DNA of 64,000 nucleotides from Salinimicrobium catena (GTDB taxonomy: Bacteria > Bacteroidota > Bacteroidia > Flavobacteriales > Flavobacteriaceae), in NCBI RefSeq assembly GCF_900102915.1, contig NZ_FNGG01000008.1:34185-98184 (forward strand). Direction: 5' to 3'. The notes under the pieces were generated by a model. That model made no database searches and had not been told where the DNA came from. It saw only the letters and a program-made list of their open reading frames with translations. Of this stretch, positions 16,362 through 25,848 are shown piece after piece (position 1 is the stretch's first letter; every line of letters starts with the position of its first letter). The position numbers were made by a program, and so were the translations under genes.

Positions 16362-17412
16362 ATCTGAAAATGAGTTTTGCCAGCCTGTTCTTTCCGGCGG
16401 CATAGGCAACTGTATCATTTAAGAACCTGATGGTGTAAAAACCTTCATCAGAAAGCTCCTGCCAGGTCTGTCCTTTATCAGCCGAGTAGGCTACACCCGT
16501 AAAACCAACGGCAACCATCTCTTTCGCCTCACCTCCCGGCACATAGCGAATGCTGCTCTTGTACCCGGGTCCTTCCCCTTCACTGATTAGCTTCCAGGTC
16601 TTCCCGCCGTCTGAAGTGACAGCCTTATTCCCGGTCTTGCCTTCGGGCGCAGTATAGTCCCCACCGATTATTACTCCGTTGTACTCATCATAAAAATCCA
16701 GGGAATATGCACCTTTTGTGCTTTCCCCCTGCACCAGCGGGGCTTCATAAACCTCCCAGGTTTTTCCTTTATCTGGACTATAGAATACTCTCGACTTCAT
16801 TCCGCCGGAAATAATCCAGGTCTTCTCCCCTTCTACCGCGATGTTGGAATTACTGGCTGCAAAAGCGGCTTCTCCTTCTGCCGCTTCGGGAAGCTGCTCA
16901 CACGGCAATTTTCTCCAATTCTTTCCGCCGTCGCGTGTTACGATGATCGACAGGCAATTCTCAACGGGATCGCCCATGGCGATGCCTTCCTTGTCGTTCC
17001 AAAAGGTCATGGCATCATAAAACACCTTTTCGTGTTCTTCTTTATAAACGAGTTCCATGTTTCCGGTCTCGCCGGTCTTGTACAAAAGTGCCGGGTTTGC
17101 CACGCTCAGCATGAAGAAATCATTCGCAGTGGAAGCAACCGCTCTGAATTCTGGATAAATGGTGTCATACTGCTGCCGGTTCATTTTAACCTTTCCTTCT
17201 GCGGAATTGTAAAATCCGTAGTAGCCGTTCGATCCCGCGAAAGCCACTCCCCCGCTCATGATCTCGATGGCCCTAATGCTCACCGAATCTTCCATAAGGA
17301 CCTGGACCTCAACTTCAGAAAAAGGCTGACGCTCCTTTGGTGGTTCCTTCTGCTTTTTATCTGAATTACAACTTAATAATACAATTACAAGCAGAAATAA
17401 TAATCTTTTCAT
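16360..17412 (-). CDS. YCF48/BNR-repeat beta-propeller lipoprotein
   Basis: 350 residues. The lipoprotein signal is MKRLLFLLVIVLLSC with the lipobox cysteine at residue 15. At least four BNR/Asp-box type repeats follow, such as VTRDGGKNWRKL, YSPDKGKTWEVY, TSDGGKTWKLI and SADKGQTWQEL, consistent with a six- or seven-bladed propeller of the YCF48 (Ycf48/HCF136-like) kind. Bacteroidota annotations often call it an oxidoreductase, which nothing in the sequence supports. It should sit in the envelope; ligand unknown. It is convergent with the sigma module. Confidence 0.88.
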   Translation of the reverse strand: MKRLLFLLVIVLLSCNSDKKQKEPPKERQPFSEVEVQVLMEDSVSIRAIEIMSGGVAFAGSNGYYGFYNSAEGKVKMNRQQYDTIYPEFRAVASTANDFFMLSVANPALLYKTGETGNMELVYKEEHEKVFYDAMTFWNDKEGIAMGDPVENCLSIIVTRDGGKNWRKLPCEQLPEAAEGEAAFAASNSNIAVEGEKTWIISGGMKSRVFYSPDKGKTWEVYEAPLVQGESTKGAYSLDFYDEYNGVIIGGDYTAPEGKTGNKAVTSDGGKTWKLISEGEGPGYKSSIRYVPGGEAKEMVAVGFTGVAYSADKGQTWQELSDEGFYTIRFLNDTVAYAAGKNRLAKLIFR

Positions 17413-17460
17413 ATCTGGAATTTGCCTGTAAAGATAAATTTTTCCGTGGTCAAAAAACCG

Positions 17461-17468
17461 TACCTTTG
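17461..17468 (+). promoter_or_regulatory. -7 promoter box for the rRNA methyltransferase gene (TACCTTTG)
   Basis: TACCTTTG lies 18 bp before the ATG at 17487, implying a very short leader. No -33 box at proper spacing. Confidence 0.6.
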
Positions 17469-17486
17469 CGGCTTTAAACAGAATTT

Positions 17487-18698
17487 ATGCGCTTACACAG
17501 GAACCTGGTCTTTGCAACCGTAGATGCACTTGGAGAAATTTTTAATGAAGGGGAATATGCCGATAAGGTGATCGAAAAGACCCTGAAGCGGGATAAGCGC
17601 TGGGGTTCGCGAGATCGCAGTTTCATAGCCGAAACCACTTATGATATTGTTCGCTGGAAAAGGCTGTATTCTGAGATCGCTGAAGTGAAAGCGCCTTATT
17701 CCCGGGAAAATCTTTTCAGGCTGTTCGCTGTTTGGGCAACGCTACGCGGAATTGACCTGCCCGACTGGAAGCAGATAGAACCTACCCCTACCCGCCGCAT
17801 CAAGGGAAAGTTTGACGAGCTCAGCAAGATCAGGAAGTACCGCGAGTCTGTCCCCGACTGGATGGATGAAATGGGTGTAAAGGAATTGGGAGAACCTGTC
17901 TGGGAAAAAGAGATCCACGCTCTTAATGAGCAGGCGCCTGTAATATTACGTGCCAATACTTTGAAAACAACGAAAGAAAAACTGCAGAAAGAACTTCAAA
18001 AAGAAGGAATTGAGGCTGAATTCATAAAAGGATATCCCGATGCCCTGCAGTTAAAAGAGAGAGCGAATGTCTTCAAAACAGAAGCCTTCAAAAATGGCCT
18101 TTTTGAGGTGCAGGATGCTTCCTCACAACGGGTAGCTGAATTTCTCGATGTTAAACCGGGAATGCGCGTGGTGGATACCTGTGCGGGTGCCGGTGGGAAA
18201 ACTTTGCACCTGGCCGCTCTAATGGAAAACAAAGGGCAATTGATCGCCACCGATATTTACGGCAACAAACTAAAAGAACTAAAAAGACGCGCCCGCCGTG
18301 CCGGAGCTCATAATATTGAACCCAGAGCTATTGAATCTTCCAAGGTGATCAAAAAGCTCTACGGAAGCGCAGACCGCGTTTTGATCGATGCACCCTGTAG
18401 CGGTCTCGGAGTCTTGAGCCGTAATCCAGATGCCAAGTGGAAACTTCAGCCAGAATTCATCGAAACCATCAAAAAGACTCAGGAAGAGATCCTGAAAACC
18501 TATTCCAGGATCGTGAAAAGCGGCGGTAAAATGGTGTACGCTACCTGTTCTGTGCTGCCCTCAGAAAACCAGGAACAGGTACAAAAATTCCTGGCTTCTG
18601 AAGAAGGAAAAGATTTCAGCCTGGCCAAGGAAGAAAAGATCCTCTCCAGCGAAACCGGCTACGACGGATTTTATATGGCGCTTTTAGAGAAAAAATAA
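17487..18698 (+). CDS. RsmB/NOP2-family RNA (cytosine-5) methyltransferase
   Basis: 403 residues. The N-terminal NusB-like RNA-binding domain (about 1-130) is followed by a Rossmann methyltransferase domain with the SAM loop VDTCAGAGGKTLHLAALM (about 230), IDAPCSGLGVLSRNPDAKW holding the motif IV cysteine (near 305), and YATCSVLPSENQEQ with the motif VI cysteine (near 353). The two cysteines are the catalytic pair of m5C RNA methyltransferases. RsmB methylates 16S rRNA C967 in E. coli, the most likely target; other family members modify tRNA or other rRNA sites. Confidence 0.92.
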   Translation: MRLHRNLVFATVDALGEIFNEGEYADKVIEKTLKRDKRWGSRDRSFIAETTYDIVRWKRLYSEIAEVKAPYSRENLFRLFAVWATLRGIDLPDWKQIEPTPTRRIKGKFDELSKIRKYRESVPDWMDEMGVKELGEPVWEKEIHALNEQAPVILRANTLKTTKEKLQKELQKEGIEAEFIKGYPDALQLKERANVFKTEAFKNGLFEVQDASSQRVAEFLDVKPGMRVVDTCAGAGGKTLHLAALMENKGQLIATDIYGNKLKELKRRARRAGAHNIEPRAIESSKVIKKLYGSADRVLIDAPCSGLGVLSRNPDAKWKLQPEFIETIKKTQEEILKTYSRIVKSGGKMVYATCSVLPSENQEQVQKFLASEEGKDFSLAKEEKILSSETGYDGFYMALLEKK

Positions 18699-18702
18699 TA
18701 TT

Positions 18703-18903
18703 GGGCTAAAGCCCGATCTGCAAGTCAAACTTCTTAGCCTCCGGATAAATCCGGAGGTTATTTATTTTTCTCGCAAATCCTTTTCGAAGTTTAGTATGAA
18801 TTACCTCCGCCTTCAGGCGGAGGACAAAAAGCAATCGTCATCCTCCGGGCTTTAGGCAAACTTAATTCAATTAGACCATCCATAAAGATCCCTTTTAAAA
18901 GGG
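18703..18903. repeat. Cluster of extragenic palindromes
   Basis: Four different dyads lie within 200 bp of the gap between the methyltransferase gene and purL: GGGCTAAAGCCC (18703-18714), CCTCCGGA-N4-TCCGGAGG (18738-18757), CCTCCGCC-N4-GGCGGAGG (18804-18823) and CCCTTTTAAAAGGG (18890-18903). The third, with a TTCA loop, reappears as a short GCCTTCAGGC core at 27864-27873. They look like REP-type elements; only the last is followed by a T-rich tail and might end transcription. Confidence 0.75.
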
Positions 18904-18947
18904 TGTTTTTGAGGCTTTTTTGCTGAAGGATTTCATTTAAAAAAATG

Positions 18948-18955
18948 TAAATTTG
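18948..18955 (+). promoter_or_regulatory. -7 promoter box for purL (TAAATTTG)
   Basis: TAAATTTG lies 28 bp before the purL ATG. A TTTG 25 bp upstream is slightly too far for the usual spacing. Confidence 0.62.
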
Positions 18956-18983
18956 CCGCTCAACAACACAAAACTATCCCAGA

Positions 18984-21900
18984 ATGATCCTATTCTTCGG
19001 AAATCATCCTAACAAGGTCTATGCGGTGGAGACGCATAAGAGCCTCTCGGCTGAAAACATCGCCAAATTAGACTGGCTTTTTGGAAACGCACAATATTTA
19101 GAGAAATCTGCCCTGGCAGATTTTTTTGTTGGGCCCCGTGCCGCCATGATCACTCCCTGGAGTACCAACGCGGTGGAGATCACCCAGAATATGGGCATTA
19201 AAGGTATTCGTCGTATCGAAGAGTTCTACAAAGTAGACGAACATTACCACGATTTTGATCCTATGCTCTCCCAGAAGTATAACGGTCTTGACCAGAAGAT
19301 CTTCACTATTAACATTGAGCCGGAACCAATTATTGAGGTAGAAGACATCGCCGCTTATAACGATAAAGAAGGGCTGGCTTTGAATGCCGAAGAAGTTGAG
19401 TATCTGAAGAAACTTTCAGAAAGACTGGGACGAAAGCTGACAGATTCTGAAGTTTTTGGATTTTCACAGGTGAATTCAGAACACTGTCGTCACAAGATCT
19501 TTAACGGAACTTTCGTAATCGACGGAAAGGAAAAACCTTCTTCCCTTTTCAAGCTCATCAGGAAAACTTCCGAAGAAAATCCCAACGACATAGTTTCGGC
19601 ATATAAAGATAACGTCGCCTTTGTGAAAGGTCCGCGGGTGGAGCAGTTCGCCCCCAAGTCGGCTGATAAACCCGATTACTATAAAAAATCAGATTTTGAT
19701 TCGGTCATATCTTTAAAGGCCGAAACCCATAATTTCCCAACGACGGTAGAGCCTTTCAACGGCGCGGCTACAGGAAGCGGCGGGGAGATACGCGACCGCC
19801 TTGCCGGCGGAAAAGGTTCCCTTCCCCTTGCAGGAACCGCGGTTTACATGACCTCCTACTCCCGACTGGAGGAGAACAGGCCCTGGGAAAAAGCCTTTCC
19901 CGAGAGGCCATGGCTGTACCAGACGCCAATGGATATCCTCATCAAAGCTTCCAATGGCGCTTCAGACTTTGGAAATAAATTCGGGCAGCCACTTATTGCC
20001 GGTTCAGTTTTGACATTTGAACATTCCGAAGACCGTCGAGCTTTGGGCTATGACAAAGTGATCATGCTTGCAGGAGGGATCGGTTACGGGAAAGCGAACC
20101 AGGCCATTAAAGATACTCCCAAAAAAGGAGATCAGATCGTGGTTTTAGGAGGTGAAAATTACCGAATTGGAATGGGTGGTGCCGCGGTTTCTTCCGCAGA
20201 TACCGGAGAATTCAGCAGCGGAATCGAACTTAACGCCATACAACGTTCCAACCCGGAGATGCAAAAACGTGCCGCGAACACTATTCGCGCCATGGTGGAA
20301 GCCGAAAAAAACCCGATCGTTTCCATTCACGATCACGGCGCGGGGGGACACCTCAACTGTTTGAGCGAACTGGTAGAGGAAACCGGAGGAAATATAGACC
20401 TTGATAAACTGCCTGTAGGAGACCCAACACTTTCGGCAAAAGAGATCATTGGGAATGAGTCGCAGGAGAGAATGGGGCTGGTCATTTCAGAAGAAGACCT
20501 GGAACACATGAAGAAGATCGCTGAAAGAGAGCGAACTCCTCTTTACCCTGTCGGGGAAGTGACCAAAGATCATCAGTTCACCTTTGAAAGCAAGAAAACA
20601 GGAGCCAAACCAATGGACCTGGCCCTAACCGACATGTTTGGAAGTTCTCCAAAGATGATCATGAAAGATAAGACGGTTGACCGAAAATATGCTGATGTAG
20701 AATATTATCGTGAAGACCTGCACGATTACCTCAACCAGGTACTGCAGCTGGAAGCTGTAGGATCGAAGGACTGGTTAACGAACAAGGTTGACCGTTGTGT
20801 GACCGGAAGGGTCGCCAAACAACAGACTGCCGGTCCGTTGCAGTTGCCTTTGAACAACTGCGGGGTTATGGCACTGGATTATAAAGGCAAAGAAGGAGTA
20901 GCCACTTCTATTGGACACTCCCCTGTTTCGGCTCTGATCGATCCTGTGGCAGGTTCCAAGAATTCGATAGCGGAAGCGCTTTCCAACATCGTTTGGGCGC
21001 CGCTTGAAAAAGGCTTGAAATCTATTTCACTTTCAGCGAACTGGATGTGGCCCTGTAACAATGAAGGAGAAGATGCCCGCTTATATGAAGCGGTACAGGG
21101 AGTTTCAGACTTCGCCATTTCCCTTGGTATTAATGTGCCTACTGGGAAAGATTCACTTTCCATGAAACAGCGATACGAAGACGGGAACGTACTGGCGCCG
21201 GGAACGGTGATCATTTCTGCCGCAGGGCATTGTGACGACATTAAAAAAGTAGTTGAGCCTGTACTGCAAAAGGACGGTGGCGATATTTACTACATCAACC
21301 TGTCCCAGGATACGTTTAAACTTGGCGGATCGTCTTTCGCGCAGATCCTGAACAAGGTAGGAAAAGAAGCTCCTACCATCCAGGATGATCAAAAGTTCGC
21401 AGCCGCTTTCAACGTAATGCAGGAGCTGATTAAGAAGGATCTCATTCTAGCAGGTCACGATGTGGCATCGGGCGGGCTGATAACGACCCTCCTGGAAATG
21501 TGTTTTGCTGATGTGGATCTTGCCGCTAAACTCGATCTTTCCCAACTGAATGAAGAGGATACCGTAAAACTGCTTTTTGCAGAGAACTGCGGAATCGTGT
21601 TTCAGGCGAAAAATGCTTCCGTAGAAGACATTTTAGAAGAAAATAAAATTGAGTTCTTTAAAATAGGTTCTCCCAAGAACGGGGAAACCATGACCATCAA
21701 GAACGGAAGTGAAGAACTGGAATTCAACATTCCTGCGTTACGAGACACCTGGTCAAAGACTTCCTTTTTGCTAGACCAGAAACAAAGCGGGAGAGATATC
21801 GCTGCCGAACGCTATAAAAATTACGCGAAGCAACCGCTGCATTTTAAATTCCCGGAGCATTTCGATGGGAAGCTTCCGAAGATCGACCCTTCAAAACCAA

Positions 21901-22649
21901 GGATCAAGGCGGCGATCATTCGCGAAAAAGGTTCGAATTCTGAAAGAGAAATGGCCTACGCCATGGACCTTGCCGGGTTTGACGTGAAAGATGTTCACAT
22001 GACCGACCTTATTACAGGACGGGAAACCCTTGAGGATATCCACTTCATTGCTGCGGTTGGAGGTTTCTCGAATTCTGATGTTCTGGGAAGCGCAAAAGGT
22101 TGGGCCGGTGCTTTCCTTTACAACGAAAAGGCAAAAGCTGCGCTGGACAATTTCTTCGCAAGAGAGAATACCCTATCACTTGGGGTTTGCAACGGTTGCC
22201 AATTGTTCATGGAACTTGGATTGATACACCCCGGCCATGAAAAAAAGCCAAAAATGCTGCATAACGAATCTCATAAATTCGAATGTACCTTCACCAACAT
22301 GGAAATTGCAGAGAACAATTCTGTGATGATGCATTCGCTTTCGGGCACAAGACTCGGGATATGGGCGGCTCACGGGGAAGGAAAGTTCAGTTTTCCTTAT
22401 GAGAAGGAACGCTACAACATAATCGGGGAATATGGATATGATGATTATCCTGCCAATCCTAACGGTTCGCATCACAATGCGGCCATGATCGTGAGTGATG
22501 ACGGCAGGCACCTGGCCATGATGCCTCACCTGGAAAGGTCTACTTTTCCATGGAATTGGGCTTATTACCCAAAGAACAGGAAAGATGAAGTCTCTCCATG
22601 GATCGAATCTTTGGTGAACGCCAGAAAATGGCTGGAAAAGCACCAGTAA
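18984..22649 (+). CDS. purL: Phosphoribosylformylglycinamidine synthase, single-chain form
   Basis: 1221 residues. It converts FGAR, glutamine and ATP to FGAM, the fourth step of purine synthesis. A FGAM-synthetase core comes first (SQVNSEHCRHKIFNG near 165, AETHNFPTTVEPFNGAATGSG near 247, and the second AIRS-like half with PTGKDSLSMKQRYEDG near 715). A C-terminal class I glutaminase domain has Cys in GVCNGCQLFMELG (near 1073) and a His/Glu pair in AHGEGKF and the PHLERS segment. Large single-chain PurL is also found in Proteobacteria; many bacteria split it into PurS, PurQ and PurL. It is a single gene bounded by repeats upstream and a strong terminator downstream. Confidence 0.97.
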   Translation: MILFFGNHPNKVYAVETHKSLSAENIAKLDWLFGNAQYLEKSALADFFVGPRAAMITPWSTNAVEITQNMGIKGIRRIEEFYKVDEHYHDFDPMLSQKYNGLDQKIFTINIEPEPIIEVEDIAAYNDKEGLALNAEEVEYLKKLSERLGRKLTDSEVFGFSQVNSEHCRHKIFNGTFVIDGKEKPSSLFKLIRKTSEENPNDIVSAYKDNVAFVKGPRVEQFAPKSADKPDYYKKSDFDSVISLKAETHNFPTTVEPFNGAATGSGGEIRDRLAGGKGSLPLAGTAVYMTSYSRLEENRPWEKAFPERPWLYQTPMDILIKASNGASDFGNKFGQPLIAGSVLTFEHSEDRRALGYDKVIMLAGGIGYGKANQAIKDTPKKGDQIVVLGGENYRIGMGGAAVSSADTGEFSSGIELNAIQRSNPEMQKRAANTIRAMVEAEKNPIVSIHDHGAGGHLNCLSELVEETGGNIDLDKLPVGDPTLSAKEIIGNESQERMGLVISEEDLEHMKKIAERERTPLYPVGEVTKDHQFTFESKKTGAKPMDLALTDMFGSSPKMIMKDKTVDRKYADVEYYREDLHDYLNQVLQLEAVGSKDWLTNKVDRCVTGRVAKQQTAGPLQLPLNNCGVMALDYKGKEGVATSIGHSPVSALIDPVAGSKNSIAEALSNIVWAPLEKGLKSISLSANWMWPCNNEGEDARLYEAVQGVSDFAISLGINVPTGKDSLSMKQRYEDGNVLAPGTVIISAAGHCDDIKKVVEPVLQKDGGDIYYINLSQDTFKLGGSSFAQILNKVGKEAPTIQDDQKFAAAFNVMQELIKKDLILAGHDVASGGLITTLLEMCFADVDLAAKLDLSQLNEEDTVKLLFAENCGIVFQAKNASVEDILEENKIEFFKIGSPKNGETMTIKNGSEELEFNIPALRDTWSKTSFLLDQKQSGRDIAAERYKNYAKQPLHFKFPEHFDGKLPKIDPSKPRIKAAIIREKGSNSEREMAYAMDLAGFDVKDVHMTDLITGRETLEDIHFIAAVGGFSNSDVLGSAKGWAGAFLYNEKAKAALDNFFARENTLSLGVCNGCQLFMELGLIHPGHEKKPKMLHNESHKFECTFTNMEIAENNSVMMHSLSGTRLGIWAAHGEGKFSFPYEKERYNIIGEYGYDDYPANPNGSHHNAAMIVSDDGRHLAMMPHLERSTFPWNWAYYPKNRKDEVSPWIESLVNARKWLEKHQ

Positions 22650-22666
22650 AATATTTTTATAGATCG

Positions 22667-22700
22667 AAAAGCTCCTGAATTCTTGTTCAGGAGCTTTTTT
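22667..22700 (+). terminator. Terminator of purL
   Basis: Stem AAAAGCTCCTGAA/TTCAGGAGCTTTT (13 bp, 6-base loop) with a T6 tail, 18 bp after the stop codon. Confidence 0.92.
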
Positions 22701-22761
22701 CTTTCACCTTTCCCTAACACCTTTTATCTGCCATTTTATTTATCTTCTAGAAAAAGAAACG

Positions 22762-23934
22762 ATGAAGGAGAATGCAGAAAAATATTTTGGCCGCGGCAAT
22801 GAATCTTTCGACCTGGAGATCGTAAAAGCTGAAGGAAGCTTTGTATATGATGCCTCCGGAAAGAGGTACATAGATTTCCTTGGTGGCGCGGGAGTCGGGA
22901 GCCTTGGCTGGGATCACCCCAAAATAGAAGAAGCCATAAGACATCAGCAACGACCAACTTATGTGTATCCTAATTTCCATTATAAAGGCTGGAACGAACT
23001 CGCAGAACTGCTGGCCGGGATCACTCCGGGAAAACTGGAAAAAAGCTTCAGGATGACCGGAGGGTCAGAAGCTGTGGAAGCGGCCCTGGAAATGGCCATG
23101 ATGTATACCGGCCGTAAAAAGATAGTTTCGATGGAAGGCAGCTATCACGGAAATACCCTGGGAGCCCTGAGCATTGGTGCTACTTCAAAACAGGAGAATT
23201 TCCCCAACCTGTTGTCCGGGTGTGAGAAGATCGAACCGCCGTTAAATGAAGATCGCCTGGAAGAGGTGGAGAAAATGCTTTCTACGGAAGAATTTTCCGC
23301 AGTGATCATGGAACCCATCATCATCAACCTGGGAGTGGTGATCCCTGAAGCAGAGTTCATGGCAGGTCTGGACAGGCTGTGCAAAAAATACGGAACGGTG
23401 CTCATCATGGACGAAGCCATCACCGGCTTTGGCCGTACCGGTAAAATGTTCGCTACCGAACATTATGATATTGAACCCGATATCCTGTGCATGGCCAAGG
23501 CCATCACTGCAGGACATGCAGGCATGGGCGCTGTGATCACCACGCGAGAAATAGCTTCAAAAATTGAAGGTAAGATTGGGTTGTATTCTTCTTATGGCTG
23601 GCACCCCCTGAGTGTTGATGCCTCCATTGCCACCATAAACTACCTACAGGAGAACAGAAAAGGTATTTTTGAGAACATCAGGCAGTTGAGTTCGCTGTTT
23701 CAGAAAGAACTTGCAAAACTGAATTTCAGGAACAAACCTGAACTGAGGATCAAAGGACTGGCTATTGGCATAGATCTGCACGATGCCGATTATGCTTCAA
23801 AAGTAAAAGCTAAAGCACTGAAGGAGGGCCTGTTGATGAACACTGAAGGCTCTGCCCTTCTTTTTTTACCGAATTTTCTCATGAAGGAACAAACTGCCAG
23901 AGAAGGAATAGAATTGCTAAAAAAATGCATCTGA
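22762..23934 (+). CDS. Class III PLP-dependent aminotransferase
   Basis: 390 residues with fold-type I class III features: GSEAVEAALEMAMMYTGRKK binding the cofactor phosphate near residue 95, GSYHGNTLGALS near 125, IMDEAITGFGRTGKMF (the Asp contacting the pyridine nitrogen) near 215, and the probable Schiff-base lysine in CMAKAITAGHAGMGAV near 247. Members include acetylornithine, 4-aminobutyrate and diaminobutyrate aminotransferases; the sequence alone does not settle the substrate, and there are no arginine or GABA genes beside it. There is no obvious operon partner. Confidence 0.9.
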   Translation: MKENAEKYFGRGNESFDLEIVKAEGSFVYDASGKRYIDFLGGAGVGSLGWDHPKIEEAIRHQQRPTYVYPNFHYKGWNELAELLAGITPGKLEKSFRMTGGSEAVEAALEMAMMYTGRKKIVSMEGSYHGNTLGALSIGATSKQENFPNLLSGCEKIEPPLNEDRLEEVEKMLSTEEFSAVIMEPIIINLGVVIPEAEFMAGLDRLCKKYGTVLIMDEAITGFGRTGKMFATEHYDIEPDILCMAKAITAGHAGMGAVITTREIASKIEGKIGLYSSYGWHPLSVDASIATINYLQENRKGIFENIRQLSSLFQKELAKLNFRNKPELRIKGLAIGIDLHDADYASKVKAKALKEGLLMNTEGSALLFLPNFLMKEQTAREGIELLKKCI

Positions 23935-24012
23935 ATTAACTATTTTTTAAATTCAATTTGAAATCGATGCTCCTTTTCCTATTTTGCAAGGTCTATTGTA
24001 ACCAAAGAGTAA

Positions 24013-25788
24013 ATGACCGAAATTAAACGACTGTTCGATTTTCCTTACTTTCAGCTGGAAAATGCACCCCTTGAAAAGTCCCTTTCCACCAAAAGAAACG
24101 GCACATGGGAATCCCTTTCTACCCGGGAATACATCGATAAGGCCAACCAGATAAGCCGCGGACTTCTGCGTCTTGGCATTCAGCCTAATGATAAAATTGC
24201 AGTGATCTCCACCACCAACAGGACCGAGTGGAATGTACTGGACATTGGGATCCTGCAGGTAGGGGCCCAGAATGTTCCTATCTACCCAACTGTCTCTGAA
24301 GAAGATTACGAATATGTGATCAACCACAGTGAGGCTATTTACTGTTTTGTATCAGATGAAGAGATCCTCAACAAGCTGAACCTGGTAAAGAACAATACCT
24401 CTCTTAAAGGAATATATTCTTTTGACCAGATCGCCGGCTGTGAGAACTGGGAAGAGATCCTGAAAATGGGAGAAAACGCTTCCAACCAGGAAGAGGTCGA
24501 GGCCCGAAAGGATGCCGTACAGGAAGATGACCTGGCAACGCTTATTTACACATCGGGAACTACCGGAAGGCCAAAGGGCGTTATGCTCAGCCATAAGAAC
24601 ATTGTGAGCGATGTACTGCTGAGCGCGGAGAGAGTGCCTTTTGATTTTGGCACTTATGTCTCCCTGAGCTTTTTGCCGGTTTGCCACATTTTTGAAAGAA
24701 TGATCTTGTACCTTTATCAGTACTTCAGCGTTTCGATATATTTCGCCGAATCAATTGAGAAGATCAGTGATAACCTAAAAGAGGTAAAACCTCATGTGAT
24801 CTCGGCCGTGCCGCGATTGCTTGAAAAAGTATACGACAAGATCATCGCCAAAGGTTCAACTGTTGGCGGTATCAAGCAGAAGCTGTTCTTCTGGGCCGTA
24901 GAGCTCGGTCTTGAATATGAACCATACGGCGCCAACGGCTGGTGGTATGAGACCAAGCTCAGCCTTGCTCGCAAACTGGTATTTTCTAAATGGAAGGAGG
25001 GTCTTGGAGGCAATATCGAACTCATCGTTTCAGGTAGTGCCGCTTTACAGCCAAGGCTTGCCAGGGTCTTTGCCGCTGCGGGAATTCCCGTGATGGAAGG
25101 CTACGGTTTGACCGAAACTTCCCCTGTGATCGCCGTCAATGACCAAAGGAACTACGGGTTCAGAATTGGTACCGTCGGAAAGGTCTTAAAAGATGTTGAT
25201 GTAAAGATCGCTGAAGATGGAGAGATCCTGTGCAAAGGTCCTAACGTGATGCAGGGTTATTATAAGGACAAGGAGAAGACAGATGAAGCCATCAATAAAG
25301 AAGGTTATTTCCATACCGGGGACATTGGTGAGCTTGACAAAGACGGCTTCCTTAAGATCACAGATCGTAAGAAGGAGATGTTCAAAACCTCTGGCGGAAA
25401 ATATGTCGCGCCGCAGCTTATAGAGAACCAGATGAAACAATCCAGGTTCATCGATGAGATCATGGTGATTGGGGAAGGTGAAAAAATGCCGGCCGCTTTC
25501 ATTCAACCGAACTTTGAATTCCTAAGAGAGTGGGCGCAGCGCAAACACATTGAAGTGGGAGAAACCAACGAGGAGCTTATCGCTAATCCTGAAGTGGTTG
25601 CCCGCATACAGGAAGAGGTGGATTTCTATAATCAGAAATTCGGAAGCTGGGAAAAAGTGAAGCGCTTTGAACTGACACCCGATGTTTGGAGCATTGAAGG
25701 CGACCATCTTACTCCAACCATGAAACTCAAAAGAAGGAATATCATCAAATTATACCAGAATCTCTACGACGAGATCTACGAAAGATAA
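24013..25788 (+). CDS. Long-chain fatty acid--CoA ligase (AMP-binding)
   Basis: 591 residues of the ANL superfamily. The P-loop LIYTSGTTGRPKGVMLSHKN lies near residue 175, the A5 motif GYGLTETSPVIA near 365 and the A8 hinge GYFHTGDIGELDKDGFLKIT near 435, with the conserved hinge DRKKEMFKTSGGKY after it. It activates fatty acids to acyl-CoA through an acyl-adenylate. Length and the eukaryote-like organisation fit the FAA1/FadD15 type. It would feed the beta-oxidation operon at 28-35 kb, although it is transcribed separately and ends with its own terminator. Confidence 0.93.
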   Translation: MTEIKRLFDFPYFQLENAPLEKSLSTKRNGTWESLSTREYIDKANQISRGLLRLGIQPNDKIAVISTTNRTEWNVLDIGILQVGAQNVPIYPTVSEEDYEYVINHSEAIYCFVSDEEILNKLNLVKNNTSLKGIYSFDQIAGCENWEEILKMGENASNQEEVEARKDAVQEDDLATLIYTSGTTGRPKGVMLSHKNIVSDVLLSAERVPFDFGTYVSLSFLPVCHIFERMILYLYQYFSVSIYFAESIEKISDNLKEVKPHVISAVPRLLEKVYDKIIAKGSTVGGIKQKLFFWAVELGLEYEPYGANGWWYETKLSLARKLVFSKWKEGLGGNIELIVSGSAALQPRLARVFAAAGIPVMEGYGLTETSPVIAVNDQRNYGFRIGTVGKVLKDVDVKIAEDGEILCKGPNVMQGYYKDKEKTDEAINKEGYFHTGDIGELDKDGFLKITDRKKEMFKTSGGKYVAPQLIENQMKQSRFIDEIMVIGEGEKMPAAFIQPNFEFLREWAQRKHIEVGETNEELIANPEVVARIQEEVDFYNQKFGSWEKVKRFELTPDVWSIEGDHLTPTMKLKRRNIIKLYQNLYDEIYER

Positions 25789-25796
25789 TTCAACTC

Positions 25797-25827
25797 AATA
25801 TCCGGAAAGACCTTCCGGATATTTTTT
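25797..25827 (+). terminator. Terminator of the acyl-CoA ligase gene
   Basis: Stem AATATCCGGAA/TTCCGGATATT with a 5-base loop and T tail, 9 bp after the stop codon. Confidence 0.92.
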
Positions 25828-25848
25828 TACCTCTAAATATAATTTTAC

